Positions 21,796 through 31,549 of a DNA stretch of 64,000 bases are shown here, piece after piece. Position 1 is the stretch's first letter. Every line of letters starts with the position of its first letter. Source of the stretch: Nostoc punctiforme NIES-2108 (lineage in GTDB: Bacteria; Cyanobacteriota; Cyanobacteriia; Cyanobacteriales; Nostocaceae). The notes under the pieces are model-generated. The model did no database searches. It was not told the origin of the DNA and saw only the letters and a program-made list of their open reading frames with translations. The stretch spans positions 122,935-186,934 of the forward strand of contig LXQE01000151.1 in the NCBI GenBank assembly GCA_003326195.1. The letters run 5' to 3'. A program made the position numbers and the translations under genes.

Positions 21796-23502
21796 TTGTC
21801 ATCCCCTGCTACCTACCTCTTTAACTCCTCTGCCTCTTTGCAGTTTTTTACAAAAATGTTCCTCACCCAAACTGTTCCCCGTCAACGAGAAATCCTGGAA
21901 GTCTTCCTTCGCAATGGCTGGGACTATATGCGAAGGTTGCTTACTGGTGGCAAAGCTGATGAACCCCAGCTGCCGACACCTGCGGTTTTAAAAAATATCC
22001 TGGTAGACTTGGGACCAGTTTACGTCAAACTTGGCCAGCTACTCTCAACCCGCCCCGACTTACTGAGCGCCTCCTACATTGAGGAATTGTCAACTCTACA
22101 AGATGAAGTACCGCCAGTTCCTTGGTCAGAGATAGAAATAATTCTTCGCAAAGAATTAAAACGTCCATTAGCAGAAACCTTTAGCACAGTTAACCCGATC
22201 CCCGTAGCAGCCGGATCAATTGCTCAGACGCATCGGGCTACACTAGCAGACGGTCGAGAAGTCGCTCTCAAAGTGCAACGTCCGGGAATTGATATTACTA
22301 TTGCTCAAGATATTGCTTTAATTCAAGGTATTGCCGATTTAGTAGCGCGGACTGAGTTTGGGCAAACCTACGAAATCAAATCTACCGCCGAAGAATTTAC
22401 TAAAGCCTTAGAAGCCGAGTTAGATTTTACACGGGAAGCGGGTTTTACAGACCAGCTGCGGCGCAACTTATCCAAGAGTCGCTGGTACGATCCCACACAA
22501 ATAGTAGTTGCGGAAATTAACTGGGAGTTGACCACAGAGAAATTACTGGTAATGGAATGGCTCGATGGAGTGCCGTTCCTGGCGGCAGATTTGGATAATG
22601 ACCCTAACATTAAAGACCCTGCTGAAAAGCGTAAAGAAATAACTACTTTGTTGTTTCGGGTATTTTTCCAGCAACTATATATTGATGGATTTTTCCACGC
22701 CGATCCCCATCCAGGAAACTTGTTTTATCTCAAAGATGGTCGTGTGGCTCTCTTAGATTGTGGCATGGTGGGAAGACTCGATCCCCGGACACAGCAGATA
22801 TTAACAGAGATGTTGTTAGCGATCGTTGATTTAGATGCTCAAAGGTGCGCTCAGTTAACTTTGCAGCTATCAGATTCTGCTCAACCAGTGATTTTATCAC
22901 GGTTAGAAAATGATTACGATCGCATGTTGCGAAAGTATCACAATGTCAGCCTCACGCAAATAAACTTCAGTCAGATAATTTATGAAGTTTTACAAGTTGC
23001 CCGCAACAATAAAATTAGGTTGCCTAGTAATATGGGTTTGTATGCCAAAACCCTAGCGAATTTAGAGGGTGTAGCGCGGACATTCAACCCAGAGCTTAAT
23101 TTTTTTGATGAAGTCAAACCATTAATTACAGACTTATTTCGTCGGCAATTACTAGGCGATAATCCAGTGCGATCGCTATTACGGACAGCCTTAGATATTA
23201 AAAGTCTGTCTCTCCAATCTCCTCGCCAAATTGAACTATTATTAGACCGAGTTACCTCAGAAACTTTACAGTGGAATTTATCGCTGCGGGGGTTAGATGG
23301 TGTGCGGCGCACTATGGATGATGCCGCTAACCGACTATCTTTTAGTATATTAGTGGGTTCGCTGATTATGGGTGCGGCAATTATTTCCACCAGAGCGCAG
23401 ACAACTCAGCTATCTTTTTTAAGCACCAGCCTCTTTGCAGTCGCTAGTTTATTGGGTTTGTGGTTAATTATCAGTACATTGCGATCGGGACGTTTACGGT
23501 AA
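21796..23502 (+). CDS. ABC1/UbiB (AarF) family atypical kinase
   Basis: KLGQLLSTRPDLLSASYIEELSTLQDEVPP, PVAAGSIAQTHRATL, FFHADPHPGNLFYL, LLDCGMVGRLD. True start may be 21856 (MFLTQTVPRQREILEV). Confidence 0.92.
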   Translation: MSSPATYLFNSSASLQFFTKMFLTQTVPRQREILEVFLRNGWDYMRRLLTGGKADEPQLPTPAVLKNILVDLGPVYVKLGQLLSTRPDLLSASYIEELSTLQDEVPPVPWSEIEIILRKELKRPLAETFSTVNPIPVAAGSIAQTHRATLADGREVALKVQRPGIDITIAQDIALIQGIADLVARTEFGQTYEIKSTAEEFTKALEAELDFTREAGFTDQLRRNLSKSRWYDPTQIVVAEINWELTTEKLLVMEWLDGVPFLAADLDNDPNIKDPAEKRKEITTLLFRVFFQQLYIDGFFHADPHPGNLFYLKDGRVALLDCGMVGRLDPRTQQILTEMLLAIVDLDAQRCAQLTLQLSDSAQPVILSRLENDYDRMLRKYHNVSLTQINFSQIIYEVLQVARNNKIRLPSNMGLYAKTLANLEGVARTFNPELNFFDEVKPLITDLFRRQLLGDNPVRSLLRTALDIKSLSLQSPRQIELLLDRVTSETLQWNLSLRGLDGVRRTMDDAANRLSFSILVGSLIMGAAIISTRAQTTQLSFLSTSLFAVASLLGLWLIISTLRSGRLR

Positions 23503-23618
23503 AATCATTTTAAATTTTGGACTTTGAATTGAAAGAAAAATCTAAAATTTAAAATTGAAGTTTGTAGTAAGCACTTTAGTGCTTAGAAAATTAAGGGCTA
23601 AAATCATTACCCTTCTCC

Positions 23619-23750
23619 TAACGGAGACGCTGCGCGAACGGTTCGTTAGTCGCTCATGGGGGAAACCCCCAGACGCTCACAGGTTCGCTAACGCTACGCT
23701 ATCGCCCTTGGCGTCTCCCCGCGCTAACTCACTACGAACTTGCTTACCCG
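23619..23750. repeat. Intergenic dispersed palindromic repeat cluster (Nostoc type)
   Basis: ACGGAGACGCTGCGCGAACGGTTCGTTAGTCGCTCATGGGGGAAACCCCCAGACGCTCACAGGTTCGCTAACGCTACGCTATCGCCCTTGGCGTCTCC; shares a 24-nt core with the manC insert in reverse orientation. Confidence 0.8.
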
Positions 23751-23760
23751 TCAATTTTTA

Positions 23761-26700
23761 TTAACTGGATAATACTCCTGCAATACTCGTCAATTCCATG
23801 ATTTTCTCAAACTGAAAATCATGAGCTAAATTCTTGATAAAATTTTGCAGGACAGCATTTTCTGAAGGGATTTGCTCAATCAATTCTAAAATCAGGTCAT
23901 CACTACATTGGGCTGCGGCAGTATACACCTGTTTCACCCATTCGGGCGACATTTGAGATAATAGAGTTACTAAATCTGTGAGTGTCAACATTGATTTTGG
24001 TCTTTGTTGCTTCAGGTTTGTTAACTGATAGCTTTCTTCTTGATAAATATATTGAACTCCCAAATATTCGCTCAACTTTTCTAGTAATTCCTCCTCACGG
24101 AAAGGCTTGTTAATATAATCATCGCAACCTGCTTTGATTATTGCCTCTCGTTGTTCCTCAAAAGCATTAGCAGTTAAGGCAATAATAATGGTCTTCCAAT
24201 TGGAGATTTGGGATTTGGTATTTTGGATTGAGGTTTCTTCTCTAGTTTTAATAACCCTTGTGGCTTCGTAGCCATCCATAATTGGCATCCGCATATCCAT
24301 TAAGATCAGATGTGGTTGCCATGTCTGCCAAAGTGCGATCGCTTCAATGCCATTTATTGCTTCCTGGACTACAAAACCGATGGATGTGAGAATTTTCATT
24401 AACACTAAACGGCTGTCTGTGGAGTCATCAACCACTAAAATACGGTATTCACTTTGAGCAGGCGCTAAACTAATAACTTGAGGTCTAATTTGTTGGATCT
24501 GGATTTCGCTGACTGTGGCTAGACCAATTTGAATATCAAAAATAAATTTACTTCCCTCACCAATAGTACTGATGACGCTAATATCACCTCCCATTAGTTG
24601 CACATATTTGCGGCTAATTGCTAAACCTAGTCCTGTTCCCTGTTGCGATTTTCTTCCGGTTTCAGTTTGCCCAAAAGCTTCAAATAGCAAGTCAATTTCT
24701 TGTGAAGCAATACCGCGGCCAGTATCTTGTACCTCGAAGGTTAGGGATTGAGCATTGGGCATTGGGCATTGGGGATTAATTATTCTCCCCTGCTCCCCCA
24801 TCCCCACCCGCAGCGTCACCCTGCCAGTATCGGTAAATTTGATGGCATTTCCCAGGAGGTTAAGCAAGACTTGACGCAGTTTACTTTCATCAACTTGGAT
24901 GTATTGAGGAAGATGAGATGTATATTCAAAGACCAATTCCAATCCTTTGGAGGTGGCGCGGAAGCGCAACATCTCTTCGAGGTTTTCCAAGAGGCGAATT
25001 AAGTCAAAACTATTCAGATTTAATGTTATTCTGCCGGCTTCGATTTTAGACATTTCCAAAATATCGTTGATTAAATTTAGGAGATGTTCGCCAGCACGAT
25101 TGATAATTGCGAGATTTTGCTGATGTTCAGTTGATAAATCACGATCGTGGCTCATGACTTGGGTAAAACCAAGGATGGCGTTGAGTGGGGTACGCAGTTC
25201 GTGACTCATGTTAGCGAGGAATTCGCTTTTGGCACGGTTAGCAGCATCAGCAATTATTACAGCTTCTTGCAATGCTTGTGACTGCCTTTGAGTTTGTGCT
25301 AGCAATTGTGCCTGCTGTAAAGCAACACCCAACTGATTGCCAATTTGAACTACGATGTTGATTTCTCCTGGTTTCCATTGGCGGGGATCGGAATTTTGAT
25401 AACTCGCCAGCAATCCCCAAAGCTGACTACCGTGTAAAATCGGAACAATAATGTAGGCTTTGGCCTGAAAGCGCTCTAAGAGGTTGATATAAGCAGGATG
25501 AAACTCAGCGTTGTAAATGTCTGGTACACAGAGGAAACTTGCGCCTGGGGTTACTTGCAAATCGGGATATTCCACCTGGTTATCTGCGCCATCCAAAATT
25601 TTCGCTAGACAACGCCCATCTTGTAAAACACCTTCTGTGAGATCAGGATCGTTGTTGTGTTCTTCTATGAGAGAAATCCAATCGTTACCCACTGATTCAG
25701 AAACAAATTCCCCATTCCAGTCGGGATTGAAACGATAGACAACAACCCGATCGCAGTTGAGTACTTGGCGTAATTCTTCGGTTGTAGCCGCAAATATCGT
25801 TTCTAAATCTAGTGTTTGGCGCATTCTTTGAATCACTTGCGCGATCGCTCTTTCTCGCTCTGCACTCTCACGCAAGGCTTCTTCTGCCAATTTTCTCTCG
25901 GTAATATCTGTAATTGTACCGATGTAGCCTTTAATTTCTCCATCATCTCTAAATTCTGGCAAAGCATGACAAATTACCCAGACAACTGTATTATCATCAT
26001 GCAAGAAACGATGTTCGTACTTATAGGTTGATTTAGCGACTGTTGCTTGATTCCATGCCAACAATAGCTGCTCGCGGTCGTCTGGATGTACGGCATTTGC
26101 CCAACCTGTTCCCAGAGAATTTTCTAAACTATATCCAGTAATTTCACTCCAGCGTTGATTAAAATATAAAACATTGCCATCTACATCAGTATGAAATATA
26201 CAAGCTGGTGAGGCTTCTGCGAGAAGTTGATATCGTTGCTGGCCTGACTGCAAAGCTAGTTCTGCCAATTTGCGATCGTTAATATCTGCCCAATAACCAA
26301 CCCATTCGATCGGGGAATTCGCTTCGTCACGAATTAACCTCATCTCTTCGTAGAACCAGTGATAAGTTCCGTCAGCGTGTAACCAACGGTATTCGTAAGA
26401 AATGTACTCCTGCTTAATAAGGTGAGAAAATTTTTCCGAGATCAGTTCAATATCTTGTGGATGGACGTGATAAAGCCAAAAACTGGAGTTATCGATAAAT
26501 TCCCGCGCTTCGTAGCCCACCATTTCTTTAACGTTTTCACTGATAAAAGTAATGCTAAAATCCTCTGATATTTTGCTGCTATAAATAACTACAGGGCTAG
26601 ATGTGAGCAGATATTGTAGGCGTTCGTTGGCTAAACGCAGTTCTTGTTCGACGTGTTTGCGTTCGCGTAGCGCTGCATGTAGTTCGCTAATTTCTACTAA

Positions 26701-29442
26701 AACTGTGCCAACACCAGAGGGGCGATCGCCTTCACCTACAATCGGAAAATAAGAAGCTAAGAAGTGGCGGATAATATCTGGTTGTTTGATTGATGTGCTG
26801 CTTAATTCTTGATTGAGAATGGGTTGACCAGTTAACAGAACTTGCTGATAAATTGGTTCTACTAAAGGGGCGATGTGGGGTAAGACTTCATGGATGGTCT
26901 TGCCAATATGATCTTGCTGGGGTAGTCCATTAATCTCCGCCAACAGTTGGTTAATTTGCACAAATCGCAGCTGGTTATCTACAATATTCATGCCGACGGG
27001 AGCGCTGCTAAAGAAGGCATTGAGACGAGCTTCTCTGAGTGCTAGTTCTTGTTCTAGGGTTTTGCGCTCAATCAACCCACCCAATTGAGCCGCAACAGCA
27101 CTGACTAGCAAGAGCAAACGCCGATCTACCAATACTGAGCTACGTTTAAAAAACACTAAAACAGCTAATACTTGGTTTCCAGCCAGTATGGGAACACCAA
27201 AACCAGCTTTGAATCCTACCTTTGCTGCTTGTAGCGATTGCAAGAAAACTGGTTGTGTAACTTTAGAAACATCTTCTATCCATTCTGGTTCTTGGTTTTT
27301 CCAAACTCTTCCTGGCAATCCCACTCCCAGAGCAAATTTCACCGTTTGGCTTTGCTGGCAGAATTCTTCTAAGCTGCTCTCCTCTCCGTACCAGCCCAGT
27401 CTGTGTTCTAAAACAGTCCCATCTTCATTAGGTATCCAGGCTTCACCAAAATCCCAGCCAATGGTGTGACAAATTAAACGCAAGATCACTGCTAAGGCGT
27501 TGTTGACATCACTGGCGCGAGTGATAGCTTGGGTTGTCAACAGTAACAAACGGCTTTCATTTTCTGCCTGCTTGCGTTCAGTAATATCTTTTGCGGTTCC
27601 CAGTACATACCATTGCCCATCAATCTCGATCATTTCTGCACTCAACAGTGTTGTCCTGATTTCTCCTGTTGAAGTGCAGACATCAATCTCATAGTTGCGG
27701 ATGGCTTTTGCTTGTTGCAGGATGTTGATGAGAAAATTATATTCTTCTGGATTCACCCAAATATGCAATTCTTCATCGGTGCGATCGATTACCTGAGAAC
27801 GAGAATAACCAAAAAACCGACAAAAGCTGTCGTTTACTTCGATGTAGCGTTTGTTGGGAACAGTAATTAATGCAATTGGGTCAGGAGATGACCGAAAAGC
27901 TGACGCTAACTTTTCTTCAGAAGCCCGTCGCGCTGCTTCTGCGCGTTGGCGTTCTTTTGCCTCCAATACCAAAGATACTAAATTGCCCAGAGAGCGAGCG
28001 AAATTTTGGTCTTCTAGCGTCCAATGATGCGTAACTCCCACCGCCTCCAGGCATAAAACTCCTACGGTCTTTCCCTCCAGCCTAATGGGTGTATCGAGTA
28101 TGGAGGTAATATTTAATCTTGAATAAGACACAGAAAATTCTTTAGTTCTGGGATCGGTATGAGCATCATCTGCGGCGATTGGTTGTTCTTGCTGCAAAGC
28201 TGCAAAATAAATTGGATAGTCTACCGCTGACAAGAAAAGTCCTTCGCTATGTTGATTGCTACTGCCCTCAAATAGATCAAAACACTGGATTTTCATGCCT
28301 GTTTCGTCATACAGCCAGACACCAGCTCGTTCCATGCCAATATTCTTGACCGCTGTTTCTGTGATTTTACTCAAGGCTGCTTTCAAATCACCCTGATAAA
28401 GCGTCTGATTTTGTGCCAATTGTGTTAGCACTAGATTATGATTGCGGAGCTTAATCGCGCTTTCTTGGAGTAATTTTTCTACGCCTCGGCGCTGCGTAAT
28501 ATTACTACCAGTGCCTGTCATACCTATAACCTGACCCTCTTCGTTGCGTAATGCGATCGCATTCAACATTAGATAAAGTAAGGTACCATCTTTAGCCACA
28601 CAGGTAGTTTCATGCTGGAAGATAGACTTTCCCTGAAGAACACGCTCAAAGGCTACTTTATCTTGAGCAACTTGTGTAGGTGAGATGAAATCAATTAAGG
28701 CACGCCCGATCATTTCTTGGGGTTCGTAGCCATAAATCTGTTTGACTGCTGGATTGACAAAAGTAATTATTCCATCAATGTCCACCGACCAGATCATGTC
28801 CTGGGATGTCTCAACTAGGAGGCGATACTGACTTTCACTCTTCTTGAGGGCGGCTTCGACTACAAGGCGTTCGCTTTGATAAACTTCTCTACAAAAGGCT
28901 TTGCTAATGCTAACGGGAATTTCTTTAAAAATATCTTCTATTTGTCTGTTGCGAATATTTAACTCAACTGTAATCCGTTGACGCTCTTGAATCTCCTGTT
29001 GCAGTTGGGCATTTTTTTCTTTTAACTGTTTTTTCAGTCTTTGGAGAGTGAGTTGATTGTAGATGCGTAATAAAACTTCTTCAGTTTTGAATGGTTGAGT
29101 AATATAGTCAATATCACCTAAGTTTAAGATGTTTATTTTTTCAAAGAAATCATCGCAAATTCCGAAAAGAATTATCGGGATTTTTTGAGTTTGATCGTTA
29201 GCTTTCAAATATTGACATACTTCATAACCATCCCTCTCTATAATAAGAACATTTAATAAAAGCAAATCTGGAGGAGAAGCAAGTGCCGTCTTGATTGCCA
29301 ATTGTCCAGAAATGACACTTTGTACCTGATAACCTTGGTGTTGAAGGATGTCTGATAAAAAATGTAAATTCTCTAAGTTGTCATCAACTAATAAAATTTT
29401 TATTTTTTGAGCATCCATATCAGTTACTAAGTTAATTTTCAA
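23761..29442 (-). CDS. Giant hybrid sensor histidine kinase (REC, multiple PAS and GAF, HisKA-HATPase, REC)
   Basis: N-terminal REC KILLVDDNLENLHFL; PAS/PAC repeats; FLANMSHELRTPLNAILGF; GTGLGLAISRKYVQLMGG; C-terminal REC RILVVDDSTDSRLVL...MDMRMPIMDGYEATR. Confidence 0.95.
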   Translation of the reverse strand: MKINLVTDMDAQKIKILLVDDNLENLHFLSDILQHQGYQVQSVISGQLAIKTALASPPDLLLLNVLIIERDGYEVCQYLKANDQTQKIPIILFGICDDFFEKINILNLGDIDYITQPFKTEEVLLRIYNQLTLQRLKKQLKEKNAQLQQEIQERQRITVELNIRNRQIEDIFKEIPVSISKAFCREVYQSERLVVEAALKKSESQYRLLVETSQDMIWSVDIDGIITFVNPAVKQIYGYEPQEMIGRALIDFISPTQVAQDKVAFERVLQGKSIFQHETTCVAKDGTLLYLMLNAIALRNEEGQVIGMTGTGSNITQRRGVEKLLQESAIKLRNHNLVLTQLAQNQTLYQGDLKAALSKITETAVKNIGMERAGVWLYDETGMKIQCFDLFEGSSNQHSEGLFLSAVDYPIYFAALQQEQPIAADDAHTDPRTKEFSVSYSRLNITSILDTPIRLEGKTVGVLCLEAVGVTHHWTLEDQNFARSLGNLVSLVLEAKERQRAEAARRASEEKLASAFRSSPDPIALITVPNKRYIEVNDSFCRFFGYSRSQVIDRTDEELHIWVNPEEYNFLINILQQAKAIRNYEIDVCTSTGEIRTTLLSAEMIEIDGQWYVLGTAKDITERKQAENESRLLLLTTQAITRASDVNNALAVILRLICHTIGWDFGEAWIPNEDGTVLEHRLGWYGEESSLEEFCQQSQTVKFALGVGLPGRVWKNQEPEWIEDVSKVTQPVFLQSLQAAKVGFKAGFGVPILAGNQVLAVLVFFKRSSVLVDRRLLLLVSAVAAQLGGLIERKTLEQELALREARLNAFFSSAPVGMNIVDNQLRFVQINQLLAEINGLPQQDHIGKTIHEVLPHIAPLVEPIYQQVLLTGQPILNQELSSTSIKQPDIIRHFLASYFPIVGEGDRPSGVGTVLVEISELHAALRERKHVEQELRLANERLQYLLTSSPVVIYSSKISEDFSITFISENVKEMVGYEAREFIDNSSFWLYHVHPQDIELISEKFSHLIKQEYISYEYRWLHADGTYHWFYEEMRLIRDEANSPIEWVGYWADINDRKLAELALQSGQQRYQLLAEASPACIFHTDVDGNVLYFNQRWSEITGYSLENSLGTGWANAVHPDDREQLLLAWNQATVAKSTYKYEHRFLHDDNTVVWVICHALPEFRDDGEIKGYIGTITDITERKLAEEALRESAERERAIAQVIQRMRQTLDLETIFAATTEELRQVLNCDRVVVYRFNPDWNGEFVSESVGNDWISLIEEHNNDPDLTEGVLQDGRCLAKILDGADNQVEYPDLQVTPGASFLCVPDIYNAEFHPAYINLLERFQAKAYIIVPILHGSQLWGLLASYQNSDPRQWKPGEINIVVQIGNQLGVALQQAQLLAQTQRQSQALQEAVIIADAANRAKSEFLANMSHELRTPLNAILGFTQVMSHDRDLSTEHQQNLAIINRAGEHLLNLINDILEMSKIEAGRITLNLNSFDLIRLLENLEEMLRFRATSKGLELVFEYTSHLPQYIQVDESKLRQVLLNLLGNAIKFTDTGRVTLRVGMGEQGRIINPQCPMPNAQSLTFEVQDTGRGIASQEIDLLFEAFGQTETGRKSQQGTGLGLAISRKYVQLMGGDISVISTIGEGSKFIFDIQIGLATVSEIQIQQIRPQVISLAPAQSEYRILVVDDSTDSRLVLMKILTSIGFVVQEAINGIEAIALWQTWQPHLILMDMRMPIMDGYEATRVIKTREETSIQNTKSQISNWKTIIIALTANAFEEQREAIIKAGCDDYINKPFREEELLEKLSEYLGVQYIYQEESYQLTNLKQQRPKSMLTLTDLVTLLSQMSPEWVKQVYTAAAQCSDDLILELIEQIPSENAVLQNFIKNLAHDFQFEKIMELTSIAGVLSS

Positions 29443-29690
29443 TCAGGAATAATTTTTTCAATAAAACTGAACATGAAATCAGAAAGCAAAACTCTATCAC
29501 CAGATTGTAAATAAAATCATCATCGCTTACAACTATACTTCAGCACCGGGTGTATAGAAAAGTTGCATATAAAGCAGGATAACTGCTTATATTATGTCTG
29601 CTTCATTACTTAATTAAATCGGAAGAATCCCAAACAGCCAAAGCTACGGTGTACATACAAGTCCTAAAAATCTAGGTTGATGAGGCTTGA

Positions 29691-29799
29691 CTCGTTCCCA
29701 GTCGGAGACTGGGAATGCATTCACTGATTCTCTGACTCAATGTCTGACTGGAGGCAGCAGCCGCTAATCAGCCATTGCCATGCTCTGTATGGGAACGAG
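29691..29799. repeat. Palindromic mini-element with 10-bp terminal inverted repeats
   Basis: CTCGTTCCCA (29691-29700) and TGGGAACGAG (29790-29799) flank a segment containing further CCCAGTC/GACTGGG pairing. Confidence 0.55.
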
Positions 29800-30246
29800 A
29801 TAAATCTGAGAACAATGGGAAATCGACCTTTTTTCTACTTGTGTCCACACCGTAGCCCTTCGCATTGGGGAGACGCCAAAAGCGTTAGCAAGTCTTCATA
29901 CGGCAAGCTACGTCCAGCGTCTTTGTCAATCTAACCCTGAGATCGGGCTAGAGCTTCTGACTACAAGCGAATTTAATTAAATTTACATTACATAATCTAG
30001 TTTAATTTACGATTGCCTACTTCCTTTAACATTAACTATTCTCAAGCTTTTGATGATTGTTTTGTTTAATACGGTAAATCCAACCTATGTCTGTACGGTT
30101 TACCCAACTGTTTTTAGATTCTTCTTTTATTAAATTACTTACTAGAGAGAAGAAACAAAGCAAATAAAGCCCCTCTCTCAAAAACACCTCTAAAACTTTG
30201 ATTGATTACCCAAAATTGAATTAGAAAGTTAAGGAGAGATTGAAAT

Positions 30247-30789
30247 ATGGCACTCATTCGTTGGGAACCATTCCGTGAAATGGAAATTCTGCGTCGTCAA
30301 ATGGATCAACTATTCTCTGAACTGACAGTAGCCGAGCGTGGTAACTCAGATATTTCTGCATCACCGAGAACAACGTGGGTACCTGCGGTTGAATTACATG
30401 ATAATGGTTCAGAGTTGCTATTAAGAGTTGAGATTCCAGGCGTGGAAGGTAAAGACTTGGATGTTCAAGTTACTCAAGATGCAGTTTCGATTGCTGGTGA
30501 GCATCGTTACGAAAAACATTCCCAATCTAAGGATAAAGTGCATTCGGAATTCCGGTATGGCAAGTTCGCTAGAGTAATTCCTTTGCCAACCAAAGTTCAG
30601 AATCAACAAGTTAAGGCAGACCTGAAAGATGGGATTTTAATTTTGACTTTACCCAAACTGGACCAAGAGCAGAGTAAGGTATTCAAAGTCAATTTAGGCC
30701 AATCTCAAAGTGCTACAGCTTCTATAGAAACTGGCAATGGTAACACACAATCCAACATTACATCACAGCAAAGTGTTGAAACTGCTTGA
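30247..30789 (+). CDS. Hsp20/alpha-crystallin small heat shock protein
   Basis: ELLLRVEIPGVEGKDLDVQVTQDAVSIAGEH...EFRYGKFARVIPLPTKV...LKDGILILTLPK. Confidence 0.95.
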   Translation: MALIRWEPFREMEILRRQMDQLFSELTVAERGNSDISASPRTTWVPAVELHDNGSELLLRVEIPGVEGKDLDVQVTQDAVSIAGEHRYEKHSQSKDKVHSEFRYGKFARVIPLPTKVQNQQVKADLKDGILILTLPKLDQEQSKVFKVNLGQSQSATASIETGNGNTQSNITSQQSVETA

Positions 30790-30851
30790 GAAGACGTTCT
30801 ATTTTCTCATTCCATAATTCCTATATCTTTAAAATAGGTAAATCTTGATAG

Positions 30852-30886
30852 AAACCCCAGCTAAACTCATTGGCTGGGGTTTTTAT
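30852..30886 (+). terminator. Rho-independent terminator after hsp20
   Basis: AAACCCCAGC...GCTGGGGTTTTTATT hairpin with T-tract. Confidence 0.75.
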
Positions 30887-30930
30887 TGGTTTTTTTCTCA
30901 ACCCTATTTCAGTAAATTTAGGGTGAGAGT

Positions 30931-31290
30931 TTATTCCTCTTGGACATCAACCCAGATACTGCCTTCTTCCACACGAATTGGAAACACTGGTAGTGCCTTT
31001 GGTTGTGAAACTAACGAGAGTACCTTACCTACACCAGGTGGCCAAGAACACCAATCTTTTACCTCACCAGTCCGCAGGTCAAAAGCACTGTGATGGAAGG
31101 AACAAACAATTGCGCCATTCTCATTTATTTTCCCACTTTTCAAAGGTAATTTTAAGTGAGGACAAGTGTTATCTACAGCATAAAGCTGACTTTCGTGATT
31201 CAAAAGCAAAATTTTCCGGTTGCCAACTTTCACCACTTCTCGCGCACCTGGGGAAAGTGCATCGACGGCAAGAACTTTAGTCCAACTCAT
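30931..31290 (-). CDS. Rieske [2Fe-2S] ferredoxin-like protein
   Basis: CPHLKLPLKSGKINENGAIVCSFHHSAFDLRTG, the CxH...CxxH cluster-binding motifs. Confidence 0.92.
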   Translation of the reverse strand: MSWTKVLAVDALSPGAREVVKVGNRKILLLNHESQLYAVDNTCPHLKLPLKSGKINENGAIVCSFHHSAFDLRTGEVKDWCSWPPGVGKVLSLVSQPKALPVFPIRVEEGSIWVDVQEE

Positions 31291-31549
31291 TAGGTTCTCC
31301 TCTCCTAATATATCTGCTTTCAGTTTCCCGCAATTGTGACCAGTGCGATCGCCTTTGAGTACCGGAGAGTCGAGAATGTCTACAACGGGCTTTGTCTACG
31401 TTGGCAAGACCCTTGAACTATAAAACTTTACTTTAAACAGCATTTATATACTGAATAAACTTATTTCTGGGTACACTAAATAAAGCACTTACTGTCTATG
31501 CTTCACAAGGCTTGTAGCTGATAACAGACAATTATAAGGGATATAAAAA

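Noticed and set aside
23555-23764. 69-aa ORF
   Set aside because: Made almost entirely of dispersed palindromic repeat DNA.
25400-25800. Cyanobacteriochrome GAF in the giant hybrid kinase
   Set aside because: The GAF resembles CBCR GAFs but the chromophore Cys position reads EFHPAYINLLERFQAKAYIIVPI, with no Cys, so bilin attachment is unlikely.
29740-29934. 64-aa ORF
   Set aside because: Spans two dispersed repeats; no protein-like signal.
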